In this document: positions 1 through 10,856 of the stretch, piece by piece
Layout: each line of letters starts with the position of its first letter
How positions within the stretch are numbered: the stretch's first letter is position 1
Source of the DNA: Sandaracinaceae bacterium
Lineage (GTDB): Bacteria > Myxococcota_A > Polyangia > Polyangiales > Sandaracinaceae
Direction: 5' to 3'
Assembly: GCA_040218145.1 (NCBI GenBank)
Contig: JAVJQK010000117.1
Coordinates: forward strand, 1 to 64,000
Length of the DNA: 64,000 nucleotides
The notes under the pieces: generated by a model
What the model was told of the DNA's origin: nothing
The model's database searches: none
What the model saw: only the letters and a program-made list of their open reading frames with translations
Translations under genes and position numbers: made by a program

Positions 1-145
<145 letters not shown>

Positions 146-159
146 GACGAGGCAAACAC

Positions 160-465
160 ATGGCCACCAAGATCCGGATCCGTCTCAAGGCGTACGACCA
201 CCGACTGCTCGATCAGTCGGCCTCGGAGATCGTCGAGACCGCGAAGCGCACGGGAGCCCGCGTGGCGGGACCCATTCCTCTGCCCACGCGGATCAGCAAG
301 TTCACCGTCCTGCGTGGACCGCACGTGGACAAGAAGAGCCGCGAGCAGTTCGAGATCCGGACTCACAAGCGCCTCCTCGACATCCTCGAGCCCAATCAGC
401 AGACCCTCGAGGCGCTGATGAAGCTCGACCTGTCGGCGGGTGTCGAGGTCGAGATCAAGTCCTGA
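160..465 (+). CDS. rpsJ: 30S ribosomal protein S10
   Basis: This 101-aa protein matches S10 throughout, including [16 protein letters not shown] and the loop segment [21 protein letters not shown]10 sits in the 30S head and also joins NusB in antitermination complexes. It is the first gene of the S10 cluster here. A purine-rich stretch (GACGAGG) lies just upstream of the ATG. The next recognisable gene is rplD, so rplC, which normally lies between them, is not at this site. Confidence 0.98.
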   Translation: MATKIRIRLKAYDHRLLDQSASEIVETAKRTGARVAGPIPLPTRISKFTVLRGPHVDKKSREQFEIRTHKRLLDILEPNQQTLEALMKLDLSAGVEVEIKS

Positions 466-502
466 GGTTCCAGCCTGGGCTCGGGCCCAGGGGAGTAGCG
501 AG

Positions 503-1126
503 ATGGCCAAGGTTCCGGTCTACAACTTGAAGCGCGAGAGCGTGGGAGAGCTCGATCTCGCCGACGACGTGTTCGGCGGTGAGGTCAACGAGGCGCTCTT
601 CTACGAAGTGGTGAAGGCTCAGCTTGCCTCCCGTCGTGCGGGCACCCACAAGGTGAAGAACCGCGCGGAAGTCCGGGGGACGAGCAAGAAGATGTATCGC
701 CAGAAGGGCACCGGGCGCGCGCGCCACGGTGACGAGAAGGCGACGCAGTTTCGTGGAGGCGGTCGCGCCTTCGGCCCCAAGCCGCGTGATTACTCGTACA
801 AGCCCCCGAAGAAGATGCGGAAGGGCGCGCTCAAGAGCGCCCTGGCGCTGAAGCTCAAGGAGGGCCGCCTCTTGATCGTCGACAGCTTCGAGCTGTCCGA
901 CATCAAGACCAAGGCGCTCGCGGGCGTCCTCAGCACCCTCGAGGTGCCGAAGAGCTCGCTGATCGTCGACGGCTCGGGCAACGAGAAGCTGCGCATGAGC
1001 GCGCGCAACCTCGCCAAGCATCAGTACCTGCCGCCGGAGGGGGTCAACGTGTACGACCTCCTTCGTCACGAGCACCTCATCCTCACCAAGGACGCGGTCG
1101 AGGCGTTGACCGCCCGCTGCAAGTGA
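503..1126 (+). CDS. rplD: 50S ribosomal protein L4
   Basis: This 207-aa protein is an L4/L1e family member. It has the conserved long-loop text [20 protein letters not shown] and [16 protein letters not shown]4 binds 23S rRNA near the exit tunnel. The ATG at 503 was chosen because MAKVPVYNL is the usual N-terminus and GGGGAG precedes it; the open frame extends back to 440, but that would overlap rpsJ. It directly follows rpsJ without an L3 gene. Confidence 0.97.
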   Translation: MAKVPVYNLKRESVGELDLADDVFGGEVNEALFYEVVKAQLASRRAGTHKVKNRAEVRGTSKKMYRQKGTGRARHGDEKATQFRGGGRAFGPKPRDYSYKPPKKMRKGALKSALALKLKEGRLLIVDSFELSDIKTKALAGVLSTLEVPKSSLIVDGSGNEKLRMSARNLAKHQYLPPEGVNVYDLLRHEHLILTKDAVEALTARCK

Positions 1127-1136
1127 AGAGGTCACG

Positions 1137-1427
1137 ATGAACTCCGAACAGATCATCAGGCGCCCGCTGATCCTCACCGAGAAGGGGCAGCTCCTCCGCG
1201 AGGAGGAGAACAAGTACCTCTTCGAGGTCGATCAGCGCGCCAACAAGCAGCAGATCCGGGACGCCGTGGAAGAGCTCTTCGACGTCCAGGTCACCAAGGT
1301 GAACACGCTGATCGTGCGCGGCCGCATTCGCCGCCTGGGTCGGACCTTCGCCAAGACCCGCAACTGGAAGAAGGCCATCGTCGAGGTCGCCGAGGGCGAG
1401 ACGATCGACTTCTTCGAGGAGGCCTGA
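1137..1427 (+). CDS. rplW: 50S ribosomal protein L23
   Basis: This 96-aa L23 protein contains [27 protein letters not shown] and the rRNA-binding segment [17 protein letters not shown]23 lies at the tunnel exit, where trigger factor and SRP dock. It starts 10 bases after rplD, preceded by GAAGAGGTC, and fits the S10 operon order. Confidence 0.97.
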   Translation: MNSEQIIRRPLILTEKGQLLREEENKYLFEVDQRANKQQIRDAVEELFDVQVTKVNTLIVRGRIRRLGRTFAKTRNWKKAIVEVAEGETIDFFEEA

Positions 1428-1431
1428 AGCG

Positions 1432-2262
1432 ATGCCCATCAAGAAGTTCAAGCCGACCTCTCCGGGTCGCCGATCCTACGAGAGCGCCGACAACAGCGAT
1501 CTCACGCGGGGCGTCAAGCCCGAGCGTGCGCTGACCCAGGCGAAGCACTCGAAGGCGGGACGCAACAACCTCGGCCGGATCACGGTCCGGTTCCGGGGTG
1601 GCGGACACAAGCGCCGCTACCGCGTCATCGACTTCAAGCGCAACAAGGTGGGCGTGCCGGCCAAGGTCGACTCCATCCAGTACGACCCGAACCGCTCGGC
1701 GCGCATCGCGCTCCTGAAGTACGCGGACGGCGTGAAGACCTACATCCTCGCTCCCGACGGCCTCAAGGCCGGCGACAGCGTGGTCAGCTCGCGCAACGCC
1801 GACATCCAGCCCGGCAACGCGATGCCGCTCCGCTACATCCCGACCGGCACGCTGATCCACGCCATCGAGCTGAAGATCGGCAAGGGCGCGCAGCTCGTCC
1901 GCGCCGCGGGCACGGCGGCGCAGCTCATGGCCAAGGATGGCGACTACGCGCAGGTGCGGCTCCCCTCCGGCGAGGTCCGGATGGTCCACCTCAACTGCCG
2001 CGCCACCATCGGGCAGGTCTCCAACTCGCAGCACGCCCGCATCACGCACGGCAAGGCTGGACGCACTCGCTGGCTCGGACGCCGCCCGCACAACCGCGGC
2101 GTGACCATGAACCCCGTCGATCACCCGATGGGTGGTGGTGAGGGTCGCACCTCGGGTGGCCGGCACCCCTGCTCTCCGTGGGGGCAGCTCGCCAAGGGCC
2201 TGAAGACCCGCAAGAACAAGTTCACCAGCAAGTTCATCGTCCGCAAGCGCGGCAAGAAGTAG
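1432..2262 (+). CDS. rplB: 50S ribosomal protein L2
   Basis: This is a 276-aa L2 of normal length. It carries the conserved C-terminal segment [20 protein letters not shown] and SPWG, near the peptidyl-transferase centre, and the N-terminal [22 protein letters not shown]2 helps join the subunits and supports peptide bond formation. It follows rplW after 4 bases. Confidence 0.98.
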   Translation: MPIKKFKPTSPGRRSYESADNSDLTRGVKPERALTQAKHSKAGRNNLGRITVRFRGGGHKRRYRVIDFKRNKVGVPAKVDSIQYDPNRSARIALLKYADGVKTYILAPDGLKAGDSVVSSRNADIQPGNAMPLRYIPTGTLIHAIELKIGKGAQLVRAAGTAAQLMAKDGDYAQVRLPSGEVRMVHLNCRATIGQVSNSQHARITHGKAGRTRWLGRRPHNRGVTMNPVDHPMGGGEGRTSGGRHPCSPWGQLAKGLKTRKNKFTSKFIVRKRGKK

Positions 2263-2274
2263 TCAGGGAGACCC

Positions 2275-2553
2275 ATGGCACGTTCAATCAAGAAGGGTCC
2301 CTTCGTCGACGACCACCTGCAGAAGCACGTGGACAGCGCCGCGAAGGCAGGCGACCGCCGCGTCATCAAGACCTGGTCGCGTCGTTCCACCATCACTCCG
2401 GATTTCGTCGGGCTGACGTTCAACGTCCACAACGGCCGGAAGTTCGTGACCGTGTTCGTCACCGAGAACATGGTCGGTCACAAGCTCGGCGAGTTCGCGC
2501 CCACCCGTACGTTCGGGGGTCACGCGGCGGACCGGAAGGCCAAGAAGCGCTGA
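2275..2553 (+). CDS. rpsS: 30S ribosomal protein S19
   Basis: This 92-aa S19 protein has the signature [15 protein letters not shown], then [18 protein letters not shown] and the ending [21 protein letters not shown]19 forms a 30S head complex with S13. CAGGGAGACC precedes the ATG. After its stop there is a 95-base gap, longer than most in this operon, before rplV. Confidence 0.98.
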   Translation: MARSIKKGPFVDDHLQKHVDSAAKAGDRRVIKTWSRRSTITPDFVGLTFNVHNGRKFVTVFVTENMVGHKLGEFAPTRTFGGHAADRKAKKR

Positions 2554-2648
2554 GGAAAGAGTCGCTCGACCACGGTAGGAGCGCGTGCTAGATCGCGCGC
2601 CTTTCCGCGGCGGGTCCTCTCCTCGAGGCTGAACGGGAAGATTTCAAG

Positions 2649-2999
2649 ATGGAAGCCATCGCCAAAGCAAGGTTCCAGCGCATCTCGGTGCGGAAGGCTC
2701 GGACCATTCTCAACATGGTCCGCGGTCAGAACGTGGCCGAAGCGCTCGACGCGCTGAAGTTCACCCGCAAGGCGGCCGCGCCGATCGTCGCGAAGCTGAT
2801 CGACAGCGCGATCGCCAACGCCCAGCAGAAGGATGACGCCGTCGATCTCGACGGGCTCGTCATCAAGGAGTGCTGGGCGGACAAGGCGCCCGACCGCTTC
2901 ATGCGGCGCTGGCGGCCCCGCGCGATGGGTCGCGCCACGCGCATCGTCAAGGGAATGAGTCACATCACCGTCGTCCTCGGCGAGCGCGGAGAGGCTTGA
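2649..2999 (+). CDS. rplV: 50S ribosomal protein L22
   Basis: This 116-aa L22 protein contains [19 protein letters not shown] and the hairpin region [17 protein letters not shown]. The extended hairpin of L22 lines the exit tunnel, where macrolide-resistance changes and arrest-peptide contacts occur. The start at MEAIAKARF follows GGGAAGATTTCAAG. It ends 4 bases before rpsC. Confidence 0.97.
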   Translation: MEAIAKARFQRISVRKARTILNMVRGQNVAEALDALKFTRKAAAPIVAKLIDSAIANAQQKDDAVDLDGLVIKECWADKAPDRFMRRWRPRAMGRATRIVKGMSHITVVLGERGEA

Positions 3000-3003
3000 G
3001 AAC

Positions 3004-3654
<651 letters not shown>

Positions 3655-3665
3655 GGAGATAGGCC

Positions 3666-4082
3666 ATGTTGCAGCCCAAGCGAACCAAGTTCCGCAAGCA
3701 GATGACCGGCCGCCTCAAGGGCAAGGCCCACCGCGGCAGCGACGTCGACTTTGGCGACTTCGCGCTGCAGGCCACCGGTCGCGGTCGCGTCAGCGCGCGG
3801 CAGATCGAGGCGGCTCGTATGGCGATCCAGCGGACCGTCAAGCGCGCCGGCAAGCTCTACATCCGCGTCTTCCCGGACAAGCCGGTCACCAAGAAGCCGC
3901 TCGAGACTCGGATGGGTAAGGGGAAGGGCGCCGTCGACCACTGGGTCGCGCTCGTCCGCCCCGGCAAGGTCCTCTACGAGATCGAGGGAGTTCCCGAGGA
4001 GCTCGCCCGCGAAGCGTTCCGCATCGCCGGTCACAAGCTCCCCATCGCCACGCGCTTCATGACGCGGGAGGAGCAGCTGTGA
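3666..4082 (+). CDS. rplP: 50S ribosomal protein L16
   Basis: This 138-aa L16 protein begins [19 protein letters not shown] and contains [16 protein letters not shown] and [15 protein letters not shown]16 lies by the A site of the large subunit. GAGGAGATAGGCC precedes the ATG. Its TGA overlaps the GTG start of rpmC (GTGA), which suggests translational coupling. Confidence 0.97.
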   Translation: MLQPKRTKFRKQMTGRLKGKAHRGSDVDFGDFALQATGRGRVSARQIEAARMAIQRTVKRAGKLYIRVFPDKPVTKKPLETRMGKGKGAVDHWVALVRPGKVLYEIEGVPEELAREAFRIAGHKLPIATRFMTREEQL

Positions 4083-4273
4083 ATGCCTCCGAGCTGAGAG
4101 ACCTCGCCGACGGCGAGCTTCTGGAGAAGGAGCGCGAGCTTACGCGCGAGCTCTGGAAGACCAAGATCGACAACTTCACCAACCAGCTCGACGACTCGGC
4201 GAAGATTCGCCGCCTCCGTCGGGCGATCGCTCGGGTCAAGACGATCATGACCGAGCGCGCGAAGCAGAGCTGA
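4079..4273 (+). CDS. rpmC: 50S ribosomal protein L29
   Basis: This is a 64-aa, all-helical L29 with [22 protein letters not shown] and the C-terminal [15 protein letters not shown]-like helix (seen as [16 protein letters not shown]). It starts with GTG inside the rplP stop (4-base overlap), and GGAGGAGCAG lies just before it. L29 sits near the tunnel exit beside L23. Confidence 0.95.
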   Translation: MNASELRDLADGELLEKERELTRELWKTKIDNFTNQLDDSAKIRRLRRAIARVKTIMTERAKQS

Positions 4274-4283
4274 GGGTACGACG

Positions 4284-4586
4284 ATGGGTGAGCCTACTCC
4301 GAAGAAAGAAGCGGTCCGCGGCGCTCGTCGCCGTCTCGTCGGCCGTGTCGTCAGCGACACCAAGAACGAGGGTCGTGCCAAGAAGACGATCGTCGTCGAG
4401 GTGAGCCGTCGCTTCCGTGACCCGGTCTACGGGAAGTACGTCAAGCAGCGTAAGAAGTTCCACGCGCATGACGAGAAGGAAGAGTTCCGTACCAACGACC
4501 TGGTCGAGATCCGCGCGTGTCGCCCCCGCTCCGCCACCAAGCGGTGGGAAGCGATCCGCCTGATCGAGCGCCCGGTGGAGGTGTAG
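4284..4586 (+). CDS. rpsQ: 30S ribosomal protein S17
   Basis: This 100-aa protein carries the S17 OB-fold text [19 protein letters not shown] and [18 protein letters not shown], then [17 protein letters not shown]. It is about 15 residues longer than E. coli S17 because of a basic N-terminus ([16 protein letters not shown]). It lies between rpmC and rplN as expected. Confidence 0.96.
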   Translation: MGEPTPKKEAVRGARRRLVGRVVSDTKNEGRAKKTIVVEVSRRFRDPVYGKYVKQRKKFHAHDEKEEFRTNDLVEIRACRPRSATKRWEAIRLIERPVEV

Positions 4587-4590
4587 CGCC

Positions 4591-4959
4591 ATGATTCAGG
4601 TCGAGACCGAGATGGACGTCGCCGACAACAGCGGCGCCAAGCGAGTAGCGGTCATCAAGGTGCTCGGTGGCAGCCGCCGCCGGTACGCGGGCCTCGGTGA
4701 CATCGTGGTCGTCTCCATCAAGGAGGCGCTCCCCACCGCGCGCGTGAAGAAGGGCGACGTCGCCAAGGCGGTCGTGGTCCGGACCAAGCGCGAGTACCAG
4801 CGCGAAGACGGCAGCTACATCAAGTTCGACACGAACAGCGCCGTGATTCTCAACGCGAACCTCGAGCCGATCGGCACGCGCATCTTCGGGCCGGTGGCCC
4901 GTGAGCTCCGCGTCAAGCGCTTCATGAAGATCGTCTCGCTCGCGCCGGAGGTGGTGTGA
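4591..4959 (+). CDS. rplN: 50S ribosomal protein L14
   Basis: This is a 122-aa L14 of typical length, with [19 protein letters not shown], then [20 protein letters not shown] and [21 protein letters not shown]14 forms an inter-subunit bridge with 16S rRNA. Its TGA (4957-4959) shares one base with the ATG of rplX at 4959. Confidence 0.98.
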   Translation: MIQVETEMDVADNSGAKRVAVIKVLGGSRRRYAGLGDIVVVSIKEALPTARVKKGDVAKAVVVRTKREYQREDGSYIKFDTNSAVILNANLEPIGTRIFGPVARELRVKRFMKIVSLAPEVV

Positions 4960-5276
4960 TGGGACAGCGACTCAAGAAGGACGACATGGTCGTCGTCATC
5001 GCCGGCCGCGACAAGGGCGCCCAGGGCCGCGTGCTCAAGGTCATGAAGGACCGTGAGCGCGTGCTGGTCGAGGGCATCAACGTCGTGCGTCGTCACACGA
5101 GCCCCACCCCGCAGAACCCCGAGGGTGGGATCATCGAGAAGGAGCTCCCGGTCCACGTCAGCAACGTGATGATCTGGGACGACAGCGCCGAGACTCGCAC
5201 CCGCGTCCGCTACGAGACGGACGACGAGGGGCAGAAGACGCGCGTCACCGTCAAGGGTGGCAAGAGCCTCGACTGA
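4959..5276 (+). CDS. rplX: 50S ribosomal protein L24
   Basis: This is a 105-aa L24 with the KOW motif DDMVVVIAGRDKGAQGRVLKV near the N-terminus and VEGINVVRRHTSP after it. L24 starts assembly of the 50S subunit. The ATG at 4959 overlaps the rplN stop (TGATG); a GTG at 4956 is an alternative. The sequence GGAGGTGGTG just before the start provides the Shine-Dalgarno. Confidence 0.96.
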   Translation: MGQRLKKDDMVVVIAGRDKGAQGRVLKVMKDRERVLVEGINVVRRHTSPTPQNPEGGIIEKELPVHVSNVMIWDDSAETRTRVRYETDDEGQKTRVTVKGGKSLD

Positions 5277-5357
5277 ACACCAAATGCGCTCTCCGCGCTC
5301 CCCCAGGTGGCACGTCCCGCTCGACGCGCCGGGGAAACCGAGTAAAGAGAGCCGCTT

Positions 5358-5378
5358 CGGGGCAGGGCTGGTGCCCCG
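5358..5378 (+). promoter_or_regulatory. Hairpin in the rplX-rplE gap
   Basis: In the 116-base gap before rplE, CGGGGC (5358-5363) pairs with GCCCCG (5373-5378) around a 9-base loop, 15 bases before the rplE ATG. No T-run follows, so it is not a simple terminator. In E. coli, spc-operon feedback by S8 acts at the rplE start, so an mRNA control element is possible here. That role is inference. Confidence 0.35.
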
Positions 5379-5392
5379 AGAGGATTTGACCG

Positions 5393-5947
5393 ATGAGTGA
5401 TACGCAGAAGCCTCGGCTCGCCGAGAAGTACAAGTCCGAAGTCGTCCCCGCTCTGATGAAGGAGTTCGGGTTCGACAACCCGATGCAGGTGCCGCGCCTG
5501 CAGAAGGTCGTGATCAACATGGGCCTCGGTGAGGCCGTCCAGAACGCGAAGCTGCTCGACAGCGCCGTCGAGGAGCTGACCGCCATCGCCGGGCAGAAGC
5601 CGGTGATCACGCGGGCTCGCAAGTCGATCGCGAGCTTCAAGCTTCGCGAGAACGCGGCCATCGGCTGCATGGTGACCCTGCGCCGCTCGCGCATGTGGGA
5701 GCTCGCCGACCGGCTCATCTCGGTCGGTCTCCCCCGCGTCCGCGACTTCCGCGGCGTCAGCGCCAAGGCCTTCGACGGCCGCGGCAACTACACCCTCGGT
5801 GTCCGGGAGCAGATCATCTTCCCGGAGATCAACTACGACAATGTCGACAAGATCAAGGGCATGAACATCACGTTCGTGACCACGGCGGAGACGGACGAGC
5901 ACGGCCGCGCCCTCCTCAAGGGCCTGGGCATGCCGTTCCGGAAGTGA
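5393..5947 (+). CDS. rplE: 50S ribosomal protein L5
   Basis: This 184-aa L5 protein has [39 protein letters not shown] and the C-terminal [16 protein letters not shown]5 binds 5S rRNA with L18 and L25 and contacts P-site tRNA. GAGAGGATTTGACCG precedes the ATG. The gene follows a 116-base gap with a hairpin, which marks the control point of the spc section. Confidence 0.98.
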   Translation: MSDTQKPRLAEKYKSEVVPALMKEFGFDNPMQVPRLQKVVINMGLGEAVQNAKLLDSAVEELTAIAGQKPVITRARKSIASFKLRENAAIGCMVTLRRSRMWELADRLISVGLPRVRDFRGVSAKAFDGRGNYTLGVREQIIFPEINYDNVDKIKGMNITFVTTAETDEHGRALLKGLGMPFRK

Positions 5948-5960
5948 GAAGGACAGGACG

Positions 5961-6146
5961 ATGGCCAGCGCCCGCATGTTCGCGAAGTTGAACCGTAAGC
6001 CCAAGTTCAAGGTGCGTCACCGCAACCGTTGCAAGGTTTGTGGACGTCCCCGGGGCTACTACCGGAAGTTCGAGCTCTGCCGCATCTGCCTCCGCAAGTA
6101 CGCGCTGCAGGGCGACGTTCCCGGCGTCACGAAGTCGAGCTGGTAG
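5961..6146 (+). CDS. rpsN: 30S ribosomal protein S14, zinc-binding type
   Basis: This is the short (61-aa) form of S14 with four zinc-ligand cysteines: [10 protein letters not shown] and CRICLRK, a CxxC-x12-CxxC pattern. S14 is in the 30S head. The Zn-dependent form is often replaced by a longer Cys-less paralogue under zinc limitation; none is visible here. The start [21 protein letters not shown] is typical, and GAAGGACAGGACG precedes it. Confidence 0.96.
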   Translation: MASARMFAKLNRKPKFKVRHRNRCKVCGRPRGYYRKFELCRICLRKYALQGDVPGVTKSSW

Positions 6147-6158
6147 GAGAATACCGCC

Positions 6159-6551
6159 ATGATGACCGATCCCATCAGTGACCTTCTCGCGCGCATCCGC
6201 AACGCGATCCTGGCCCGCCAGGACCGCACCGAGGCGCCGCTCTCGAAGCTGAAGGTGAACATCGCCGAGATCCTCAAGGAAGAGGGCTACATCTCGGACT
6301 ACAAGGTCGACGAGTCCGGCTTCGGCAAGGTCGTCCTGTTCCTCAAGTACGGCCGTGACCGCCAGAGCGCGATCGCCGGCCTGCGCCGCAAGAGCCGCCC
6401 GGGTCGCCGGGTGTACGTCGGCTACCGTGACATCCCCAAGGTCCACAACGGCCTGGGCGTCGCGATCATGTCGACCTCCAAGGGCGTGATGACCGACCGG
6501 ACCGCCCGCGAGACCAAGCTGGGCGGCGAGATCCTCTGCGAGGTTTGGTGA
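6159..6551 (+). CDS. rpsH: 30S ribosomal protein S8
   Basis: This 130-aa S8 protein begins (M)[16 protein letters not shown] and ends with the conserved [23 protein letters not shown]8 binds helix 21 of 16S rRNA and, in enterobacteria, represses spc-operon translation. Two ATG codons are adjacent (6159, 6162) and either could be used. Its TGA overlaps the rplF ATG by one base. Confidence 0.97.
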   Translation: MMTDPISDLLARIRNAILARQDRTEAPLSKLKVNIAEILKEEGYISDYKVDESGFGKVVLFLKYGRDRQSAIAGLRRKSRPGRRVYVGYRDIPKVHNGLGVAIMSTSKGVMTDRTARETKLGGEILCEVW

Positions 6552-7138
6552 TGACCGAACAGACCGAAGAGATGCGCGTCTCTCGCGTGGGCAAGCGGGC
6601 CGTCCCGGTCCCGGCCGGCGTGACCGTCGAGATCCTCGACGGCAACAGCGTCAAGGTGAAGGGCCCGAAGGGTCAGCTCGAGCGGACCTTCCACCACGAG
6701 GTCAAGGTCGAGAAGACCGACGAAGGCTACGTGGTCCTGCCGAGCGGCAGCCCCAAGCGCTTCGCACAGTTCCAGGGCCTCAGCCGCGCGCTGCTCCGCA
6801 ACATGGTTCAGGGCGTCAGCGAGGGGTACAAGCTCTCGCTCGACCTCTACGGCGTCGGCTACCGCGCCACCGTGAGCGGTCAGGACCTGACGCTCAGCCT
6901 GGGCCTGTCGCACCAGATCGCGCACACCCTCCACCCGAACGTCTCGGCGAAGGTGGAGACCATCGACGAGGGCGGCACCAAGCGTCCGCGTCTGCACCTC
7001 GAGTCCTTCGACAAGGAAGCGCTCGGGCAGCAGGCCGCCCAGATCCGTTCCTACCGTCCGCCGGAGCCGTACAAGGGCAAGGGCGTCCGGTACACCGGCG
7101 AGCGCATCCGCGAGAAGGCCGGCAAGGCAGGAGCCTGA
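6551..7138 (+). CDS. rplF: 50S ribosomal protein L6
   Basis: This 195-aa L6 protein contains [15 protein letters not shown], then [14 protein letters not shown] and the C-terminal [20 protein letters not shown]6 lies near the GTPase centre. The ATG at 6551 overlaps the rpsH stop. It adds a short TEQTEEM leader before the usual family start, and an internal ATG at 6572 would give the common MRVSRVGK start, so the exact start is uncertain. Confidence 0.95.
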   Translation: MTEQTEEMRVSRVGKRAVPVPAGVTVEILDGNSVKVKGPKGQLERTFHHEVKVEKTDEGYVVLPSGSPKRFAQFQGLSRALLRNMVQGVSEGYKLSLDLYGVGYRATVSGQDLTLSLGLSHQIAHTLHPNVSAKVETIDEGGTKRPRLHLESFDKEALGQQAAQIRSYRPPEPYKGKGVRYTGERIREKAGKAGA

Positions 7139-7140
7139 TC

Positions 7141-7503
<363 letters not shown>

Positions 7504-7516
7504 GGAATCGAGAACC

Positions 7517-8026
7517 ATGCGTCCCATCATCGATCCCAACACCCTCGAAGACCTCCAGGAGCGGGTGATCCACATCAACCGCGTCGCCAAGGTGGTCAAG
7601 GGCGGCCGTCGCTTCAGCTTCAGCGCCCTCGTCGTCGTCGGCGACCAGAACGGTCACGTCGGCGTCGGTCTCGGCAAGGCCAACGAGGTGCCCGACGCGA
7701 TCCGCAAGGGTAACGAGCGGGCCAAGAAGAACCTGGTCAAGATCCCCCTCGTCAACGGGACCATCCCCCACAAGGTGAACGGTCACGTCGGCGCGGGTAA
7801 GGTCCTGCTCCGCCCGGCCGGCGCCGGTACGGGCGTCATCGCCGGCGGCGCGGTCCGCGCCGTCGTCGAGGCGGCCGGCATCAAGGACGTGCTGACGAAG
7901 ATCCTCGGCACGACCAACCCGCACAACGTCGTCCACGCCACGATGGACGCGCTGACGCAGCTCGAGGACGCCCACGCGGTGGCCGCTCGCCGGGGCAAGC
8001 CGGTCGAGGAGCTGTTCGCCCGCTGA
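7517..8026 (+). CDS. rpsE: 30S ribosomal protein S5
   Basis: This 169-aa S5 protein contains [39 protein letters not shown] and [21 protein letters not shown]5 helps keep decoding accurate and acts at the mRNA entry site. The N-terminus is shorter than in E. coli, and GAGGAATCGAGAACC precedes the ATG. Confidence 0.98.
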   Translation: MRPIIDPNTLEDLQERVIHINRVAKVVKGGRRFSFSALVVVGDQNGHVGVGLGKANEVPDAIRKGNERAKKNLVKIPLVNGTIPHKVNGHVGAGKVLLRPAGAGTGVIAGGAVRAVVEAAGIKDVLTKILGTTNPHNVVHATMDALTQLEDAHAVAARRGKPVEELFAR

Positions 8027-8060
8027 GGCGGCGGCTGGCTAGAGAGAAACGGAAGAGACG

Positions 8061-8249
8061 ATGAAGCCGAAGCTCAAAGTGGTCCAGGTTCGGAGCGAGA
8101 TCGGTCGACCCGAGACGCAGCGACGCACCCTGAAGGGGCTCGGCCTGCGTGGGCCGAACACCGAGGTTCTCGTCGAGAACACGCCCTCGTTCCGCGGAAT
8201 GATCAAAAAGGTGATCCACCTCGTGTCGGTGGAGGAGTCCGATGGCTGA
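8061..8249 (+). CDS. rpmD: 50S ribosomal protein L30
   Basis: This is a 62-aa L30 with [24 protein letters not shown] and a single-domain fold length. Its last 8 bases overlap the start of rplO, and GGAGGAGTCC within its end forms the rplO Shine-Dalgarno. L30 is near the central protuberance and is absent from some bacteria. Confidence 0.95.
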   Translation: MKPKLKVVQVRSEIGRPETQRRTLKGLGLRGPNTEVLVENTPSFRGMIKKVIHLVSVEESDG

Positions 8250-8751
8250 AGAAATCAATGAAGTTCCGATCCTCTCGCGCCTTCGTGCGCCGGAGGGTGC
8301 GACCCACAAGAAGAAGCGGGTCGGCCGCGGCATCGGCTCCGGGCTCGGCAAGACGGGCGGGCGTGGTCAGAAGGGCCAGAAGGCCCGTCAGCCCGGTCGG
8401 ATCCACAAGCTGAACTTCGAGGGCGGCCAGATGCCGCTCGCGCGTCGGCTGCCGAAGCGTGGGTTCCACAACCACTTCGAGACCCTCGTGGCCGAGGTGA
8501 ACGTGCGCGATCTCGCGAAGTTCGACGACGGCGCGACGGTCGACGTGGAGGACCTGATGGGCCGCGGTCTCATCAAGGGCTTCTTCCACGAGGCGAAGAT
8601 CCTCGGCAACGGCGAGCTCGACAAGAAGCTCAAGGTCTGCGCGCATCGCTTCAGCAAGGGCGCGCGCGAGAAGATCGAAAAGGCCGGCGGCGAGTGTGTC
8701 GAGCTCAAGCCCGAACAGCGTCGCTTTGAAGAGGGGACGGCCAGCGAATAG
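8242..8751 (+). CDS. rplO: 50S ribosomal protein L15
   Basis: This 169-aa L15 protein has the Gly-rich segment [20 protein letters not shown] and [20 protein letters not shown] with [12 protein letters not shown], then [16 protein letters not shown]. It is a late-assembly 50S protein. The ATG at 8242 overlaps the rpmD end. The N-terminus ([20 protein letters not shown]) is slightly longer than in E. coli. Confidence 0.97.
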   Translation: MAEEINEVPILSRLRAPEGATHKKKRVGRGIGSGLGKTGGRGQKGQKARQPGRIHKLNFEGGQMPLARRLPKRGFHNHFETLVAEVNVRDLAKFDDGATVDVEDLMGRGLIKGFFHEAKILGNGELDKKLKVCAHRFSKGAREKIEKAGGECVELKPEQRRFEEGTASE

Positions 8752-8758
8752 GCTCCCG

Positions 8759-8779
8759 CCGCCGGGTGTAGCCCGGCGG
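8759..8779 (+). promoter_or_regulatory. Perfect 8-bp hairpin between rplO and secY
   Basis: CCGCCGGG (8759-8766) pairs perfectly with CCCGGCGG (8772-8779) around the loop TGTAG, 8 bases after the rplO stop. The following sequence (TGCCTTCGCCTTTCC) is only weakly T-rich. It could weaken transcription between the ribosomal genes and secY, or protect the mRNA end. Its role is not shown by sequence alone. Confidence 0.4.
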
Positions 8780-8832
8780 TGCCTTCGCCTTTCCGGCTCT
8801 CCAATCAGCCCCAGCCTCTTTAGGACCCCCGC

Positions 8833-10146
8833 ATGAGCGCCTTTGCGAACATCGCGAAGATCCCGGAGCTTCGCCGCCGCATCCTCTTCACCTTGGGGAT
8901 GCTCGCGGTCTATCGGATCGGCATCTTCGTCACGACGCCCGGCGTCGACCGCAACGTGATGCGGGAGTACGTCCAGCAATCGTCTGGGACGTTCCTCGGC
9001 ATGTTCAACCTGTTCTCGGGCGGCGCCCTGGAGCAGATGTCGATCTTCGCCCTGGGCATCATGCCCTACGTCTCGGCGAGCATCATCCTGCAGCTGATGA
9101 CCGTCGTCGTCCCGCAGCTCGAGGAGCTGCGCAAGGAGGGCGAGGCCGGTCAGCGCAAGATCAACCAGTACACGCGGTACGGGACGATCCTGCTCTCGGT
9201 CATCCAGTCGATGAGCATCGCGATCTGGCTCGAGAGCCTGAACGCGCAGATGACGGGTGGCGACGTCGTCCACGATCCGGGCTGGGGCTTCCGCTTCCTG
9301 ACCGTGGTCTCGCTGACGACCGGCACCGCCTTCATCATGTGGCTCGGCGAGCAGATCACCGAGCGCGGCATCGGCAACGGCATCTCGCTCATCATCTTCG
9401 CGGGCATCGTCGCCGGGCTGCCGGACGCGGCGTTCCAGACCTTCAAGCAGGTCGAGATCGGGCAGATCGAGCCGGTCACCCTGTTGATGATCAGCGGCAT
9501 CGTGCTCGCGGTCATCGGGATCATCTGCTTCTTCGAGCGTGGCCAGCGGCGCCTCCCCATCCACTACGCCAAGCGCATGGTGGGCCGGAAGCTCTACGGC
9601 GGGCAGACCAGTCACCTGCCGCTGCGCGTGAACATGAGCGGCGTCATCCCGCCCATCTTCGCCAGCTCGCTCCTGATGTTCCCGAAGACCCTCGCGGACT
9701 ACAACATCCCGGGCATGGCCGACGTCAACGACATGCTGACGCCCGGCACCTGGCAGTTCACGACCGTCTACGTCGTGATGATCATCTTCTTCTGCTTCTT
9801 CTACACGGCGGTCACGTTCCAGCCGGTCGAGGTCGCGGACAACCTGAAGAAGCAGAACGCGTTCATCCCGGGCGTTCGCCCCGGCAAGCAGACCGCGGAC
9901 TACATCGACCGCGTCGTCACGCGCATCACCGTCATCGGCGCCATCTACGTGGCCGCGGTGTGCACCGTGCCGGACGTGCTGCGGGTGTACTTCGCCGTCC
10001 CGTTCTACTTCGGCGGCACCTCGATCATGATCGTCGTCGGCGTGGCGCTCGACACGGTCAGCCAGATCGAGTCCCACCTCATCACGCGCCACTACGAAGG
10101 CCTCACCGGGCCGAAGGGTCCGCGGATTCGCGGGCGGCGGGGGTGA
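8833..10146 (+). CDS. secY: Protein translocase subunit SecY
   Basis: This is a 437-aa polytopic membrane protein, the central channel of the Sec translocon. It has the expected SecY landmarks: the N-terminal [47 protein letters not shown], the [17 protein letters not shown]-type segment ([13 protein letters not shown]), and a C-terminal cytosolic loop [15 protein letters not shown]. Ten hydrophobic segments fit the family. It follows rplO after an 81-base gap with a hairpin and is followed by adk after 4 bases. Confidence 0.98.
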   Translation: MSAFANIAKIPELRRRILFTLGMLAVYRIGIFVTTPGVDRNVMREYVQQSSGTFLGMFNLFSGGALEQMSIFALGIMPYVSASIILQLMTVVVPQLEELRKEGEAGQRKINQYTRYGTILLSVIQSMSIAIWLESLNAQMTGGDVVHDPGWGFRFLTVVSLTTGTAFIMWLGEQITERGIGNGISLIIFAGIVAGLPDAAFQTFKQVEIGQIEPVTLLMISGIVLAVIGIICFFERGQRRLPIHYAKRMVGRKLYGGQTSHLPLRVNMSGVIPPIFASSLLMFPKTLADYNIPGMADVNDMLTPGTWQFTTVYVVMIIFFCFFYTAVTFQPVEVADNLKKQNAFIPGVRPGKQTADYIDRVVTRITVIGAIYVAAVCTVPDVLRVYFAVPFYFGGTSIMIVVGVALDTVSQIESHLITRHYEGLTGPKGPRIRGRRG

Positions 10147-10150
10147 TCGC

Positions 10151-10798
10151 GTGGACCTGATCCTCTTCGGACCGCCCGGCGCGGGCAAGGGCACCCAGGC
10201 CAAGATCCTGGTGGAGACGCTCGGGATCCCCCAGATCTCGACCGGCGACATGATGCGCTCCGAGCGAGCGAGCGGCTCCGACCTCGGTCAGAAGTTCGAC
10301 TCCTACATGAAGGACGGCAAGCTCGTCCCCGACGCCTTGGTGCTCGAGCTGTTCGAGAAGCGGCTCAAGCAGTCGGACGCATCCGACGGCGCCATCTTCG
10401 ACGGCTTCCCCCGGACCGTCGCCCAGGCGGAGGCGCTCGACTCGACCCTCTCCAAGCTGGGACGTAGTGTCGACCACGTCGTGGCGCTCGAAGTGGACGA
10501 GGACACCATCGTCGAGCGCATCACGGGTAGAAGAACGTGCCTGAGCTGTGGACACGCGTACCACATGCGCTATAGTCCGCCCCCTCCGTCGGGAGAGTGC
10601 GTCGAGTGTGGGAGCTCCGAGATCGTCCAGCGCAAGGACGACACCGAAGAGAAGGTCCGCACCCGCTTCGCGGCGTACCAATCCGACACCCTGCCCATCC
10701 TCGAGCATTACGAGCCGAAGGGCGTGGTCGCCAAGATCGACGGCGAGGGCAGCGTGGAAGACATCACCAACCGAATCCTGGGCGTCCTCGGCAGCTGA
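10151..10798 (+). CDS. adk: Adenylate kinase, zinc-LID type
   Basis: This 215-aa enzyme interconverts AMP + ATP and 2 ADP. The P-loop GPPGAGKGTQ is at residues 8-17, ISTGDMMRSE follows at about 29-38, and DGFPRTVAQAEAL lies at about 84-96. The LID has four cysteines (130, 133, 150, 153), so it is the zinc-binding form. The start is GTG at 10151, just after secY, which follows the usual secY-adk order. The expected map gene does not follow; infA does. Confidence 0.97.
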   Translation: MDLILFGPPGAGKGTQAKILVETLGIPQISTGDMMRSERASGSDLGQKFDSYMKDGKLVPDALVLELFEKRLKQSDASDGAIFDGFPRTVAQAEALDSTLSKLGRSVDHVVALEVDEDTIVERITGRRTCLSCGHAYHMRYSPPPPSGECVECGSSEIVQRKDDTEEKVRTRFAAYQSDTLPILEHYEPKGVVAKIDGEGSVEDITNRILGVLGS

Positions 10799-10856
10799 GG
10801 CCCTCGTATCTGAGACCAGGAAGAAGTAGGAGCGAACGGGAACCCAGAGGACAGGT

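Noticed and set aside
8203-10251. A 682-codon open frame on the - strand
   Set aside because: It is antisense to secY and rplO and rich in Asp/Arg/His, as shadow frames here are.
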